Source: Chitinophagales bacterium
GTDB lineage: Bacteria > Bacteroidota > Bacteroidia > Chitinophagales > CAIODY01
NCBI GenBank assembly: GCA_947452995.1
Contig: CANGEV010000004.1
Coordinates: 92,355-156,354 of the forward strand
Reading direction: 5' to 3'
DNA length: 64,000 nucleotides
The notes below the pieces were generated by a model that did not search any database, was not told the DNA's origin, and worked only from the letters and a program-made list of their open reading frames with translations. A program made the position numbers and the translations under genes. Of this stretch, positions 25,834 through 33,805 are shown piece after piece. Numbering within the stretch: the first letter of the stretch is position 1; every line of letters starts with the position of its first letter.

Positions 25834-28722
25834 TTAGTTCATCGCCAACTCTTCTACGCTAGGGCATGTACAAATCAAGTTACGATCGCCATGCGTATTG
25901 TTTACACGTGCTACAGCAGGCCAGAATTTACGTACTTTCAAGTAGCTTAATGGGAAAGCCGCTTCTTCTCTAGTATAACTATGATTCCAATCATTCGACA
26001 TGATACGTGCCATCGTATGCGGCGCTTGTTTCAACGGATTATCATCCTTCGACCAAGTTCCATTTTCTACTTTACGAATTTCCGCACGAATTGCGATTAA
26101 GGCATCACAGAAACGATCTAATTCACCTTTATCTTCACTTTCTGTTGGTTCAATCATCATTGTTCCAGCAACAGGGAACGAAACAGTAGGCGCATGGAAA
26201 CTATAATCCATTAATCGTTTAGCAACATCTTCCACTTCTACACCAAAGGCTTTAAACGGACGGAAATCAAGAATGAATTCATGTGCCACACGGCCGTTAG
26301 CTCCACAATATAAAACTTCGTAATGATTCGCTAATCGAGCTTTCATATAGTTTGCATTGAGAATGGCCATCTTCGTAGACTCTACCAAGCCTTCACTACC
26401 TAACATTTTGATATACGCATAGGAGATCAACAAAATACTTGCAGAGCCCCATGGAGCAGCACTTACGGGAGTAGTCCCCTTTTCTCCTCCCGTTTTGTGG
26501 TAAGGATGATTCGGCAAGTAAGGAGCTAACTTTTCGTTACAGCAGATAGGCCCCATTCCAGGACCACCACCGCCATGCGGAATAGCAAAGGTCTTGTGCA
26601 AATTGATGTGATTAACGTCTGCTCCGATAGTTGCAGGCGATGTCAATCCTACTTGCGCATTCATATTCGCTCCATCCATATAAACCAAACCTCCATTATC
26701 GTGAATAATTTGACAGATATCAATAATCGATTCTTCAAATACACCATGAGTTGAAGGATACGTAACCATCAAACAAGCAAGATTATCCTTGTGCTCTTCA
26801 GCCTTTGCCTTTAGATCTGCAACGTCGATATTACCTTTCTCATCACATTTTACAGCAACGATATTCATGCCACACATCGCTGCAGAGGCAGGGTTTGTAC
26901 CGTGAGCAGATGTTGGAATCAAAGCAATCGTACGATGTGCATTGCCATGATCTTCATGATATGCTTTGATAACTAACAACCCAGCATATTCACCTTGCGC
27001 ACCACTATTTGGCTGTAAGCTACAGGCTGCAAAGCCAGTAACATCACATAAATATTTCTCTAACTGTTGAATCATTTCCACATAACCGCCCATTTGGTCG
27101 ATTGGTGCGAATGGATGCATTTTAGAAAAAGCTGGGTTTGACACAGGAATCATTTCAGAGGCCGCATTCAATTTCATCGTACAACTTCCTAATGAAATCA
27201 TCGAAGTTGTTAAACTCAAATCTTTATTTTCAAGCGACTTGATATAACGCATCATCATCGATTCTGAGCGATACGAATTAAAAATTTCATGGGTAAGAAT
27301 AGCAGTACTACGCTTCGCTCCTTCAGGCATGCTATAAGCATTATTATCTGCCAAATGACGCTTCCAATTCAGTTTGTTAACTTTTTGATTTTTCGCTTTA
27401 GCAAATACCTTACAAATATCTTCCACATCATCTAACGAAGTACATTCATCCAAAGTGATAGAAATGGTAGTATTTGAAGGATAGAAAAAGTTCATTTTGG
27501 CCTTTTCAGACAAGGTACGAATCTCAGAAACGCCTTCTGCAAGCTCAATCTGGATTGTATCAAAGAAGTTCGAATGCTTTACTTGATAACCCAAACCACT
27601 CACCGTTTCCTTTAAAATATTGGTAAACGTATGTACACGATAAGCAATTCCTTTAATTCCTTCTGGTCCGTGATATACTGCATACATCCCCGCCATAATG
27701 GCCAATAAAGCTTGTGCGGTACAGATATTTGAAGTCGCTTTTTCACGACGAATATGCTGTTCACGCGTTTGCAAAGCCATGCGTAAAGCGGTATTGTTAT
27801 CCGCATCAATTGACACACCGATAATACGTCCTGGCAAATTACGCTTATACTCTTCTTTGGTTGCGAAGAAGGCTGCATGCGGACCACCATTGCCCATTGG
27901 CACACCAAATCGCTGGGCAGAGCCAACAGCAATTTCAGCACCTAATTCAGCCGGAGGCGTCAACAAAGCCAAGGCTAGTAAATCTGTCGCCATTACTACT
28001 AGTACACCTGCAGCATGTGCTTTATCAATAAAGGCTTTGTAGTTGTGAACTTGTCCATCGGCAGCAGGATATTGTACAATTGCACCAAAGAAATCCTCGT
28101 TTAATGCAATGGTATTAAAATCACCCATCACTAATTCAATCCCAAGAGGAGTGCTACGTGTTTTAAGCACTTCAATGGTTTGCGCAAAGCAATTTTGATC
28201 AACAAAAAACTTATTGACAGCATTCGCCGCATCACGACTTTTTGCGTTGTATAACATGATCATCGCTTCGGCAGCAGCTGTCGCTTCGTCTAGTAATGAA
28301 GCATTCGCAACAGGGAAGCCAGTCATCTGCGCAACCATCGTTTGATAGTTCAATAAAGCCTCTAAACGACCTTGTGCAATTTCAGCTTGGTAAGGCGTAT
28401 ATTGCGTATACCAACCTGGATTTTCAAAAATATTACGAAGTATCACACTTGGCGTATGGGTATCATAATAACCCTGACCGATATAGCTTTTATAAATTTT
28501 ATTTTGCGCTGCTAATTCCTTCACCAAGTTGAGATATTCCATCTCCGTAAGCGCTTCCCCGCCTACCTTTGGCACTTTCTTCAAACGAATTGCTTTCGGC
28601 ACAGTTTCGTCAATTAGTTTGTCTAGCGACTTTGCGCCAACAGCTTGCAACATGTCATATAGCTCGTGTTCATTCGGGCCGATATGGCGATTCTTAAATT
28701 GATCTGGATATAAATGATTCAT
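25834..28722 (-). CDS. gcvP: Glycine dehydrogenase (decarboxylating), P protein
   Basis: 962 residues, the full-length fused form of P protein, with two aminotransferase-fold halves. The N-terminus carries HIGPNEHE and the C-terminal half binds PLP through the lysine in NLHKTFAIPHGGGGPGMGP, beside the glycine-rich loop. It decarboxylates glycine and passes the aminomethyl group to lipoyl H protein. The T, H and L partners are not adjacent. Single-gene unit: a promoter box TAACTTCG is 30 bases upstream and a strong terminator follows. Confidence 0.97.
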   Translation of the reverse strand: MNHLYPDQFKNRHIGPNEHELYDMLQAVGAKSLDKLIDETVPKAIRLKKVPKVGGEALTEMEYLNLVKELAAQNKIYKSYIGQGYYDTHTPSVILRNIFENPGWYTQYTPYQAEIAQGRLEALLNYQTMVAQMTGFPVANASLLDEATAAAEAMIMLYNAKSRDAANAVNKFFVDQNCFAQTIEVLKTRSTPLGIELVMGDFNTIALNEDFFGAIVQYPAADGQVHNYKAFIDKAHAAGVLVVMATDLLALALLTPPAELGAEIAVGSAQRFGVPMGNGGPHAAFFATKEEYKRNLPGRIIGVSIDADNNTALRMALQTREQHIRREKATSNICTAQALLAIMAGMYAVYHGPEGIKGIAYRVHTFTNILKETVSGLGYQVKHSNFFDTIQIELAEGVSEIRTLSEKAKMNFFYPSNTTISITLDECTSLDDVEDICKVFAKAKNQKVNKLNWKRHLADNNAYSMPEGAKRSTAILTHEIFNSYRSESMMMRYIKSLENKDLSLTTSMISLGSCTMKLNAASEMIPVSNPAFSKMHPFAPIDQMGGYVEMIQQLEKYLCDVTGFAACSLQPNSGAQGEYAGLLVIKAYHEDHGNAHRTIALIPTSAHGTNPASAAMCGMNIVAVKCDEKGNIDVADLKAKAEEHKDNLACLMVTYPSTHGVFEESIIDICQIIHDNGGLVYMDGANMNAQVGLTSPATIGADVNHINLHKTFAIPHGGGGPGMGPICCNEKLAPYLPNHPYHKTGGEKGTTPVSAAPWGSASILLISYAYIKMLGSEGLVESTKMAILNANYMKARLANHYEVLYCGANGRVAHEFILDFRPFKAFGVEVEDVAKRLMDYSFHAPTVSFPVAGTMMIEPTESEDKGELDRFCDALIAIRAEIRKVENGTWSKDDNPLKQAPHTMARIMSNDWNHSYTREEAAFPLSYLKVRKFWPAVARVNNTHGDRNLICTCPSVEELAMN

Positions 28723-28752
28723 TGAAGAAGAATTTTTAAATTAAAATCTGCG

Positions 28753-28760
28753 CGAAGTTA
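28753..28760 (-). promoter_or_regulatory. -7 box of the gcvP promoter (TAACTTCG)
   Basis: Minus-strand TAACTTCG is the same sequence as the ftcD box and fits TAnnTTCG; it lies 30 bases before the gcvP ATG. I see no glycine riboswitch in the short leader. Confidence 0.45.
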
Positions 28761-28818
28761 ACACCCTAAGAAATGATAACAAAAGACAGATATAAACAGT
28801 TGCCCTACTTTTCCACAA

Positions 28819-29487
28819 TTAGAAAATATGGAATAAGCGAACGGTAATCACATTATTGAACTGACTAGTCCCATAAATTGGATTACCTACAGAATATCCT
28901 TTATATATTGCGTTATCATAATGACGGATATAGAGCATAGAATAACTAAAACGAGTATCTAGGCCCCATTTAGGAGCGAACATATATTGCAGATTGGCCA
29001 TCCATGACAAATCACGTCTTTTGAAAGTACTCAGCGGGTTTTCGACCTCATAAAAATTAATTTGTTCCTTTGCGGCAAATAGCTGTCCATAGACAATACC
29101 GCCTCCCAAACGCACTTTCCCGTCAGGATCATGGTAATTTAAGAATAAAGGCACCGCCACATAGCGCAGTTTAGAAATATAATTCTGATTGGGAAAATAT
29201 TCTTGATTGGGCGACCAGCGAGCGCCTACGGCATGATAGGCCATTTCAAAATTCATATAAAAGCGACCGCCAAGCCTGAATGCCACAGCAGGAGCGACTG
29301 ACAAACCTGCCTGATGATAGCCTGCTACCCCATCCCCGTCTACTTGCGAAGCATTGAGGCCAACGCCTAGATATCCTTGAAAAGTGCGTCTATCCTCTGG
29401 CAAGGCCATACTCTTTTTATTGGATTTTGACTGGGAAAAGACAAAAAGTGGAAATGTTGATAAAATCAGAATGAATATGTGGCGCAT
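28819..29487 (-). CDS. PorT-family outer-membrane beta-barrel protein
   Basis: 222 residues from the ATG at 29487 (MRHIFILILSTFPLFVFSQ), which gives a clean signal peptide. The frame extends 12 codons further upstream, but that start (29523) overlaps the -7 box at 29513-29520. The mature part alternates short strands and turns (GYLGVGLNASQVDGDG, FRLGGRFYMNFEMAY, AVPLFLNY) and ends in an aromatic residue (VRLFHIF), the C-terminal signature of outer-membrane barrels. It resembles the PorT/PF13568 type. Its role is unknown. Divergent from the small conserved gene at 29543. Confidence 0.65.
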   Translation of the reverse strand: MRHIFILILSTFPLFVFSQSKSNKKSMALPEDRRTFQGYLGVGLNASQVDGDGVAGYHQAGLSVAPAVAFRLGGRFYMNFEMAYHAVGARWSPNQEYFPNQNYISKLRYVAVPLFLNYHDPDGKVRLGGGIVYGQLFAAKEQINFYEVENPLSTFKRRDLSWMANLQYMFAPKWGLDTRFSYSMLYIRHYDNAIYKGYSVGNPIYGTSQFNNVITVRLFHIF

Positions 29488-29512
29488 AAGGGCAATTTTT
29501 ACACTTGATAAA

Positions 29513-29520
29513 CAAAGATA
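29513..29520 (-). promoter_or_regulatory. -7 box of the PorT-like gene promoter (TATCTTTG)
   Basis: Minus-strand TATCTTTG matches TAnnTTTG exactly, 25 bases upstream of the ATG at 29487. It decides the shorter start. Confidence 0.55.
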
Positions 29521-29542
29521 CAAAGCACTTTACAATTTAACT

Positions 29543-29839
29543 ATGAGTTTGAAATATAATGCCGGCACGTTGAAGAAATTAGAGACCCTATTGGAGGAAG
29601 CCCGCTTTATTGTGCGCTACGAAAAAGGGAACTTTAATTCTGGACATTGCATCTTGGAAGATAAACGCATTGTCGTTGTCAATAAATTCTTCAACTTGGA
29701 AAGCAAAATTAATTGCTTGATCGATATCGTTCAAAACTTAGATTTAAAGTCGGTAGAACTTTCTGAAGAGTCCGCACAGCTTTATTTGAAAATTGCGGAG
29801 AATAAATTGAACGAAATAGAAATCGCCAAAGAAGCTTAA
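29543..29839 (+). CDS. Small conserved-looking protein of unknown function
   Basis: 98 residues from the ATG at 29543 (MSLKYNAGTLKKLETLLEE). The longer open frame from 29384 overlaps the divergent PorT-like gene and its promoter, so it is rejected. The protein is helical with one central beta stretch (ARFIVRYEKGNFNSGHCILEDKRIVVVN split by a turn). It has no signal peptide or membrane segment. It sits 12 bases before the metallo-beta-lactamase-fold gene and is probably co-transcribed with it. I recognise no family; a small adaptor or regulator of its neighbour is a guess only. Confidence 0.6.
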   Translation: MSLKYNAGTLKKLETLLEEARFIVRYEKGNFNSGHCILEDKRIVVVNKFFNLESKINCLIDIVQNLDLKSVELSEESAQLYLKIAENKLNEIEIAKEA

Positions 29840-29851
29840 TAATTTTTTACC

Positions 29852-30637
29852 ATGCGCATAACCTTCTTGGGCACAGGCACATCACAAGGCGTACCTATGA
29901 TAGCTTGTCCATGCGAGGTTTGCCACTCATCCGATTCATTTGATAAACGCCTTCGAAGCGCTATTCATATCCAAACAAATCATTATTCTATCGTAATAGA
30001 TACCGGTCCGGATTTTCGCATGCAAATGCTAGCAAATGCTATTACGGAAGTGGACGCCATTCTTTTTACGCACGAACACAAGGATCATTCTGCTGGTTTA
30101 GATGACGTTAGAGGCTTTAACTATCACATGGCTTGCGATATGCCAATATACGGCTCCGCGCATTGTATAGAAGCGATAAAACGTGATTTTCAATATATAT
30201 TTAGAGAAAAGAAATACCCTGGCATTCCAGAATTGGAAGTGCATGTACTTCCGAATGCGCCTTTTACTATTGCACATAAAGGTCGGCCAGCCTTAGCTGT
30301 GACACCGATCGAAGTATTACATTATAAATTACCCGTCTTCGGCTATCGAATTGGTAGCTTTGCCTATATCACAGATGCCAATTACATTGCTGAAGAAGAG
30401 TTAGCGAAATTAAAAGGCGTTAAAACACTCGTGCTAAACGCACTTCGCCATGAGCCGCATCTTTCACATTTTACACTAAAAGAGGCCATAGAAATAGCAC
30501 AGAAAATAGGCGCTGAACACACCTACTTCACCCATATCAGTCATCAACTAGGCAAGCATCAAGATGTCGAACCTACACTGCCTGCCGGTATGCATCTAGC
30601 CTATGATGGACTATCCATCGCAGAAAAAGAATACTAA
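29852..30637 (+). CDS. Metallo-beta-lactamase-fold hydrolase (PhnP-like)
   Basis: 261 residues, cytosolic. The zinc motif THEHKDHSAG (HxHxDH, about residue 73) is followed by further histidines in YHMACD and NALRHEPHLSHFT, and by THISHQLGKH near the C-terminus. The N-terminal FLGTGTSQGVPMIACPCEVC has a CxCxxC cluster seen in PhnP-type cyclic phosphodiesterases. It probably cleaves a cyclic nucleotide-like phosphodiester, but RNase Z-like or other substrates are possible. No phn genes are near. It ends 3 bases before the end of the convergent lepA. Confidence 0.8.
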   Translation: MRITFLGTGTSQGVPMIACPCEVCHSSDSFDKRLRSAIHIQTNHYSIVIDTGPDFRMQMLANAITEVDAILFTHEHKDHSAGLDDVRGFNYHMACDMPIYGSAHCIEAIKRDFQYIFREKKYPGIPELEVHVLPNAPFTIAHKGRPALAVTPIEVLHYKLPVFGYRIGSFAYITDANYIAEEELAKLKGVKTLVLNALRHEPHLSHFTLKEAIEIAQKIGAEHTYFTHISHQLGKHQDVEPTLPAGMHLAYDGLSIAEKEY

Positions 30638-30640
30638 ATT

Positions 30641-32431
30641 TTACGAATCAAGCTTCAGGACAGCCATAAATGCGGACTGCGGAATTTCCACCGTACCAAT
30701 TTGCTTCATCTTCTTCTTACCTTCCTTCTGCTTTTCTAACAACTTACGCTTACGAGAAATATCACCGCCATAACACTTCGCAGTAACGTCTTTACGTAAA
30801 GCAGAAATGGTTTCACGTGCAATTACTTTCGCGCCGACAGCCGCTTGAATAGCAATTTGGAACTGCTGACGTGGTAACAACTCCTTCAATTTTTCGCACA
30901 ACTTTTTACCAAAATCATATGCCCGACTTTGATGTATCAAGGCACTTAAAGGATCCACGTTCTCACCATTCAACTTCAAATCCATTTTTACAATTTCAGC
31001 TTGCTTATATTCAGTAGGATGATAATCAAAAGAAGCATAACCACGAGATATCGATTTCAACTTATCATAGAAATCAAATACGATTTCTGCAAGTGGCAAT
31101 TCAAATATCATTTCAATACGCGAAGGCGTCAAATATGTCTGATTTAAAATCACACCACGCTTGTCCATACACAGCTTCATGATTGGTCCGATATAATCCG
31201 GCTTCGTAATGATAGAGGCTTTGATATAAGGTTCTTCGGAATAATCTAAACGGCCTGGATCTGGGAAGTCAGACGGGTTATTACAAATATGCAATTCACC
31301 ATCGTTGGTATACACTTTATACGATACGTTCGGAATCGTTGTGATAACACTCATATCAAATTCACGCTCCAGACGTTCTTGCACAATTTCCATATGTAAC
31401 AAACCTAAGAAGCCACAACGAAATCCAAATCCTAAGGCAGCAGAGCTTTCTGGTTCATATACTAATGAAGCGTCGTTCAACTTCAATTTATCTAATGATT
31501 CACGCAACTCTTGATAATCGTCTGTATCGATAGGATAAACACCCGCAAATACCATTGGCTTTACTTCTTCGAACCCTTTAATAGCTTCCTCACAAGGCTG
31601 TGCAACGGTTGTGATGGTATCGCCCACTTTTACTTCGGAAGATGTTTTGATACCTGTGATAATATACCCTACGTCTCCGGTAAAAACTTCTTGGGCTGGA
31701 GATAATTTCAACTTCAAAACCCCCACTTCATCGGCACCATATTGCATGCCTGTATTCACGAACTTTACAAGATCCCCTTTTTTAATAGAGCCATTCAAGA
31801 CTTTAAAGTAAGCGATGATTCCACGGAAAGGATTAAACACAGAATCGAAGATCAAAGCTTGCAAAGGCGCATCAGGATTTCCTTTCGGAGCAGGAATACG
31901 TTCTACGATTTGCTCTAAAATTTCAGCAACCCCTAAACCTGTACGTCCGCTCGCTTTCATTACAGATTCACGTGGACAACCGATAAGGTCGACGATTTGA
32001 TCTGTTACTTCCTCAATCATCGCACCATCCATATCGATTTTATTGATGACAGGAATGATCTCCAAACCGCTATCCATTGCGAGATACAGGTTAGAAATTG
32101 TTTGGGCTTGAATTCCTTGTGTTGCATCTACTAACAGTAATGCACCTTCACAAGCGGCGATTGCACGTGACACCTCGTAGGAAAAGTCGACGTGACCAGG
32201 CGTATCAATTAAGTTAAGGGTATAGCGCTCTTTGTTATAGACATAGTCCATTTGAATCGCGTGCGATTTAATGGTAATCCCTCTCTCCTTTTCAAGATCC
32301 ATATCATCGAGAACCTGATTCTGCATATCGCGAGCAGAAACGGTCTTGGTGGTCTCTAAAAGACGATCGGCCAAGGTACTTTTACCATGGTCGATATGGG
32401 CAATGATACAAAAGTTGCGAATATTCTTCAT
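30641..32431 (-). CDS. lepA: Elongation factor 4 (LepA)
   Basis: 596 residues, usual for LepA. GTPase motifs: G1 AHIDHGKST (about 11-19), G2 around ERGITIKS, G3 DTPGHVDF, G4 NKIDM. Domain IV and the LepA-specific C-terminus (about 490-596, [23 protein letters not shown]) are present. It is a ribosomal GTPase that back-translocates or remodels stalled ribosomes. A TAATTTCG box lies 23 bases upstream. Convergent with the PhnP-like gene with only a 3-base gap, so no terminator fits between them. Confidence 0.97.
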   Translation of the reverse strand: MKNIRNFCIIAHIDHGKSTLADRLLETTKTVSARDMQNQVLDDMDLEKERGITIKSHAIQMDYVYNKERYTLNLIDTPGHVDFSYEVSRAIAACEGALLLVDATQGIQAQTISNLYLAMDSGLEIIPVINKIDMDGAMIEEVTDQIVDLIGCPRESVMKASGRTGLGVAEILEQIVERIPAPKGNPDAPLQALIFDSVFNPFRGIIAYFKVLNGSIKKGDLVKFVNTGMQYGADEVGVLKLKLSPAQEVFTGDVGYIITGIKTSSEVKVGDTITTVAQPCEEAIKGFEEVKPMVFAGVYPIDTDDYQELRESLDKLKLNDASLVYEPESSAALGFGFRCGFLGLLHMEIVQERLEREFDMSVITTIPNVSYKVYTNDGELHICNNPSDFPDPGRLDYSEEPYIKASIITKPDYIGPIMKLCMDKRGVILNQTYLTPSRIEMIFELPLAEIVFDFYDKLKSISRGYASFDYHPTEYKQAEIVKMDLKLNGENVDPLSALIHQSRAYDFGKKLCEKLKELLPRQQFQIAIQAAVGAKVIARETISALRKDVTAKCYGGDISRKRKLLEKQKEGKKKMKQIGTVEIPQSAFMAVLKLDS

Positions 32432-32454
32432 ACGCTAGTTCAGGAATTAGAGGG

Positions 32455-32462
32455 CGAAATTA
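32455..32462 (-). promoter_or_regulatory. -7 box of the lepA promoter (TAATTTCG)
   Basis: Minus-strand TAATTTCG fits TAnnTTCG, 23 bases before the lepA ATG. Confidence 0.4.
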
Positions 32463-32505
32463 CTAAAAATCCACTCGTTTTTTCAGGTGATTAGCGCCTT
32501 TGCAT

Positions 32506-32513
32506 TAGATTTG
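32506..32513 (+). promoter_or_regulatory. -7 box upstream of the small secreted-protein gene (TAGATTTG)
   Basis: TAGATTTG matches TAnnTTTG exactly, 15 bases before the GTG at 32529. Confidence 0.5.
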
Positions 32514-32528
32514 TAAAAATTCTATCCG

Positions 32529-32846
32529 GTGAAAAATTATATGTTGCTCAGTTTTGGACTTTTCTTAAGCACCCTTGGACTTGCTCAGACCCAAAAACAC
32601 CTTACGAAAGGCAAACAAACGACTACGGTAAAAAAGCAGGTAAGCAGACCAATTCAAGTAGTTAAATCACCAACGGTAGTAGCCGTAACAGTTCGAGTTC
32701 AAGATAGTTTACATGTTATAAAAGCCGACCCAATCAATCCCAATTATAAAGGGCCTTATGGCGAAGTTATTTACACTACAACCGATGGTCGCATCTATTT
32801 TATTGATAAAAATGATCAGCGGGTATATATTGAATTAGAGAAGTAA
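32529..32846 (+). CDS. Small secreted protein of unknown function
   Basis: 105 residues, GTG start supported by the -7 box 15 bases upstream. A signal peptide (MKNYMLLSFGLFLSTLGLAQ) is followed by a basic, Thr/Lys/Val-rich segment (about 21-70). A short C-terminal unit follows (GPYGEVIYTTTDGRIYFIDKN), perhaps a small surface domain. I know no family for it. It is alone between divergent lepA and convergent clpP, with palindromic repeat copy 3 behind it. Confidence 0.55.
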   Translation: MKNYMLLSFGLFLSTLGLAQTQKHLTKGKQTTTVKKQVSRPIQVVKSPTVVAVTVRVQDSLHVIKADPINPNYKGPYGEVIYTTTDGRIYFIDKNDQRVYIELEK

Positions 32847-32898
32847 ATTGTAATTGGAGGTTTTGTGAAAATAGCACTTAAAAAACAACGTAGCCACT

Positions 32899-32928
32899 TA
32901 AAATGCACGAATTAATTCGTGCATTTTA
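32899..32928. repeat. 30-bp palindromic repeat, copy 3
   Basis: Central 28 bases identical to copies 1 and 2; the full 30-base element equals copy 1. It lies between convergent genes, 53 bases after the small secreted-protein gene and upstream of the separate clpP terminator. Confidence 0.9.
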
Positions 32929-32970
32929 GTTCACTATAAACGCAAAAAAAACAAATTTAGTATTAAACAA

Positions 32971-33004
32971 AAAAATCACAAGCATTTTCATACTTGTGAT
33001 TTTC
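32971..33004 (-). terminator. Rho-independent terminator of clpP
   Basis: Arms AAAATCACAAG and CTTGTGATTTT around a 10-base loop, followed on the minus strand by a T-run, 21 bases after the clpP stop. Confidence 0.85.
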
Positions 33005-33025
33005 GCTTTGAAGTGAAATATATAA

Positions 33026-33700
33026 TTATGACTTCTTGATTAATACTTCATCAATCATACCATACTGCTTAGCTTCTTCCGCTGTCATCCAATAATCACG
33101 ATCAGAGTTCTTTTCTACTTCTTCATACGTTTTACCACTGTGATGCGCGATGATATCGTACAATTCTCTTTTCAATTTCAAAATTTCACGTGCAGTGATT
33201 TCGATGTCGCTTGCTTGACCTTCTGCGCCACCTAGTGGTTGGTGAATCATGATACGGCTATGTTTCAAAGCGGTGCGCTTCTTGGCAGCACCCGCACACA
33301 ACAATACAGCACCCATTGAAGCCGCTAATCCTGTACAGATAGTAGCTACATCACAGTTGATATATTGCATGGTATCATAAATACCCAAACCTGCGTAAAC
33401 AGAGCCTCCAGGGCTATTTACATAAATTTGAATATCACGCTTAGAATCTGTCGATTCTAAGAATAATAATTGTGCTTGGATGATGTTGGCTACATAATCA
33501 TTAATACCTTCTCCCATGAAGATGATACGATCCATCATCAAACGAGAGAATACGTCCATTGACGCTACATTTAAAGGACGTTCTTCGATGATATAAGGAG
33601 TAAGGTTAGTTACTGACTTACGCATAAAAGAATCAATCGTGTTGCCACTAATGCCTGCATGATGCACGGCATATTTTCTGAATTCAGAGTTAATATTCAT
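33026..33700 (-). CDS. clpP: ATP-dependent Clp protease proteolytic subunit
   Basis: 224 residues. The catalytic triad is S128 (GLAASMGA), H153 (MIHQPLGG) and D202 (SDRDYWM), at the family's spacing. The VNSPGGSVYAGLGIYD segment forms the oxyanion strand. It assembles into a 14-mer barrel and degrades proteins fed by ClpX or ClpA/C. clpX is not adjacent in this window, which is less usual. It has its own terminator; the 105-base gap upstream contains only weak hairpin repeats (CAGATTT/AAATCTG at 33754-33775). Confidence 0.97.
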   Translation of the reverse strand: MNINSEFRKYAVHHAGISGNTIDSFMRKSVTNLTPYIIEERPLNVASMDVFSRLMMDRIIFMGEGINDYVANIIQAQLLFLESTDSKRDIQIYVNSPGGSVYAGLGIYDTMQYINCDVATICTGLAASMGAVLLCAGAAKKRTALKHSRIMIHQPLGGAEGQASDIEITAREILKLKRELYDIIAHHSGKTYEEVEKNSDRDYWMTAEEAKQYGMIDEVLIKKS

Positions 33701-33805
33701 AATTGATGATTTACAATCTTTGTTCGAAATTGAGAATAAGTTTTCACAAAAAGAAATCTGCTTATTCCCAGATTTGTGAATAAATACGCAAATACGTCAA
33801 CTATT

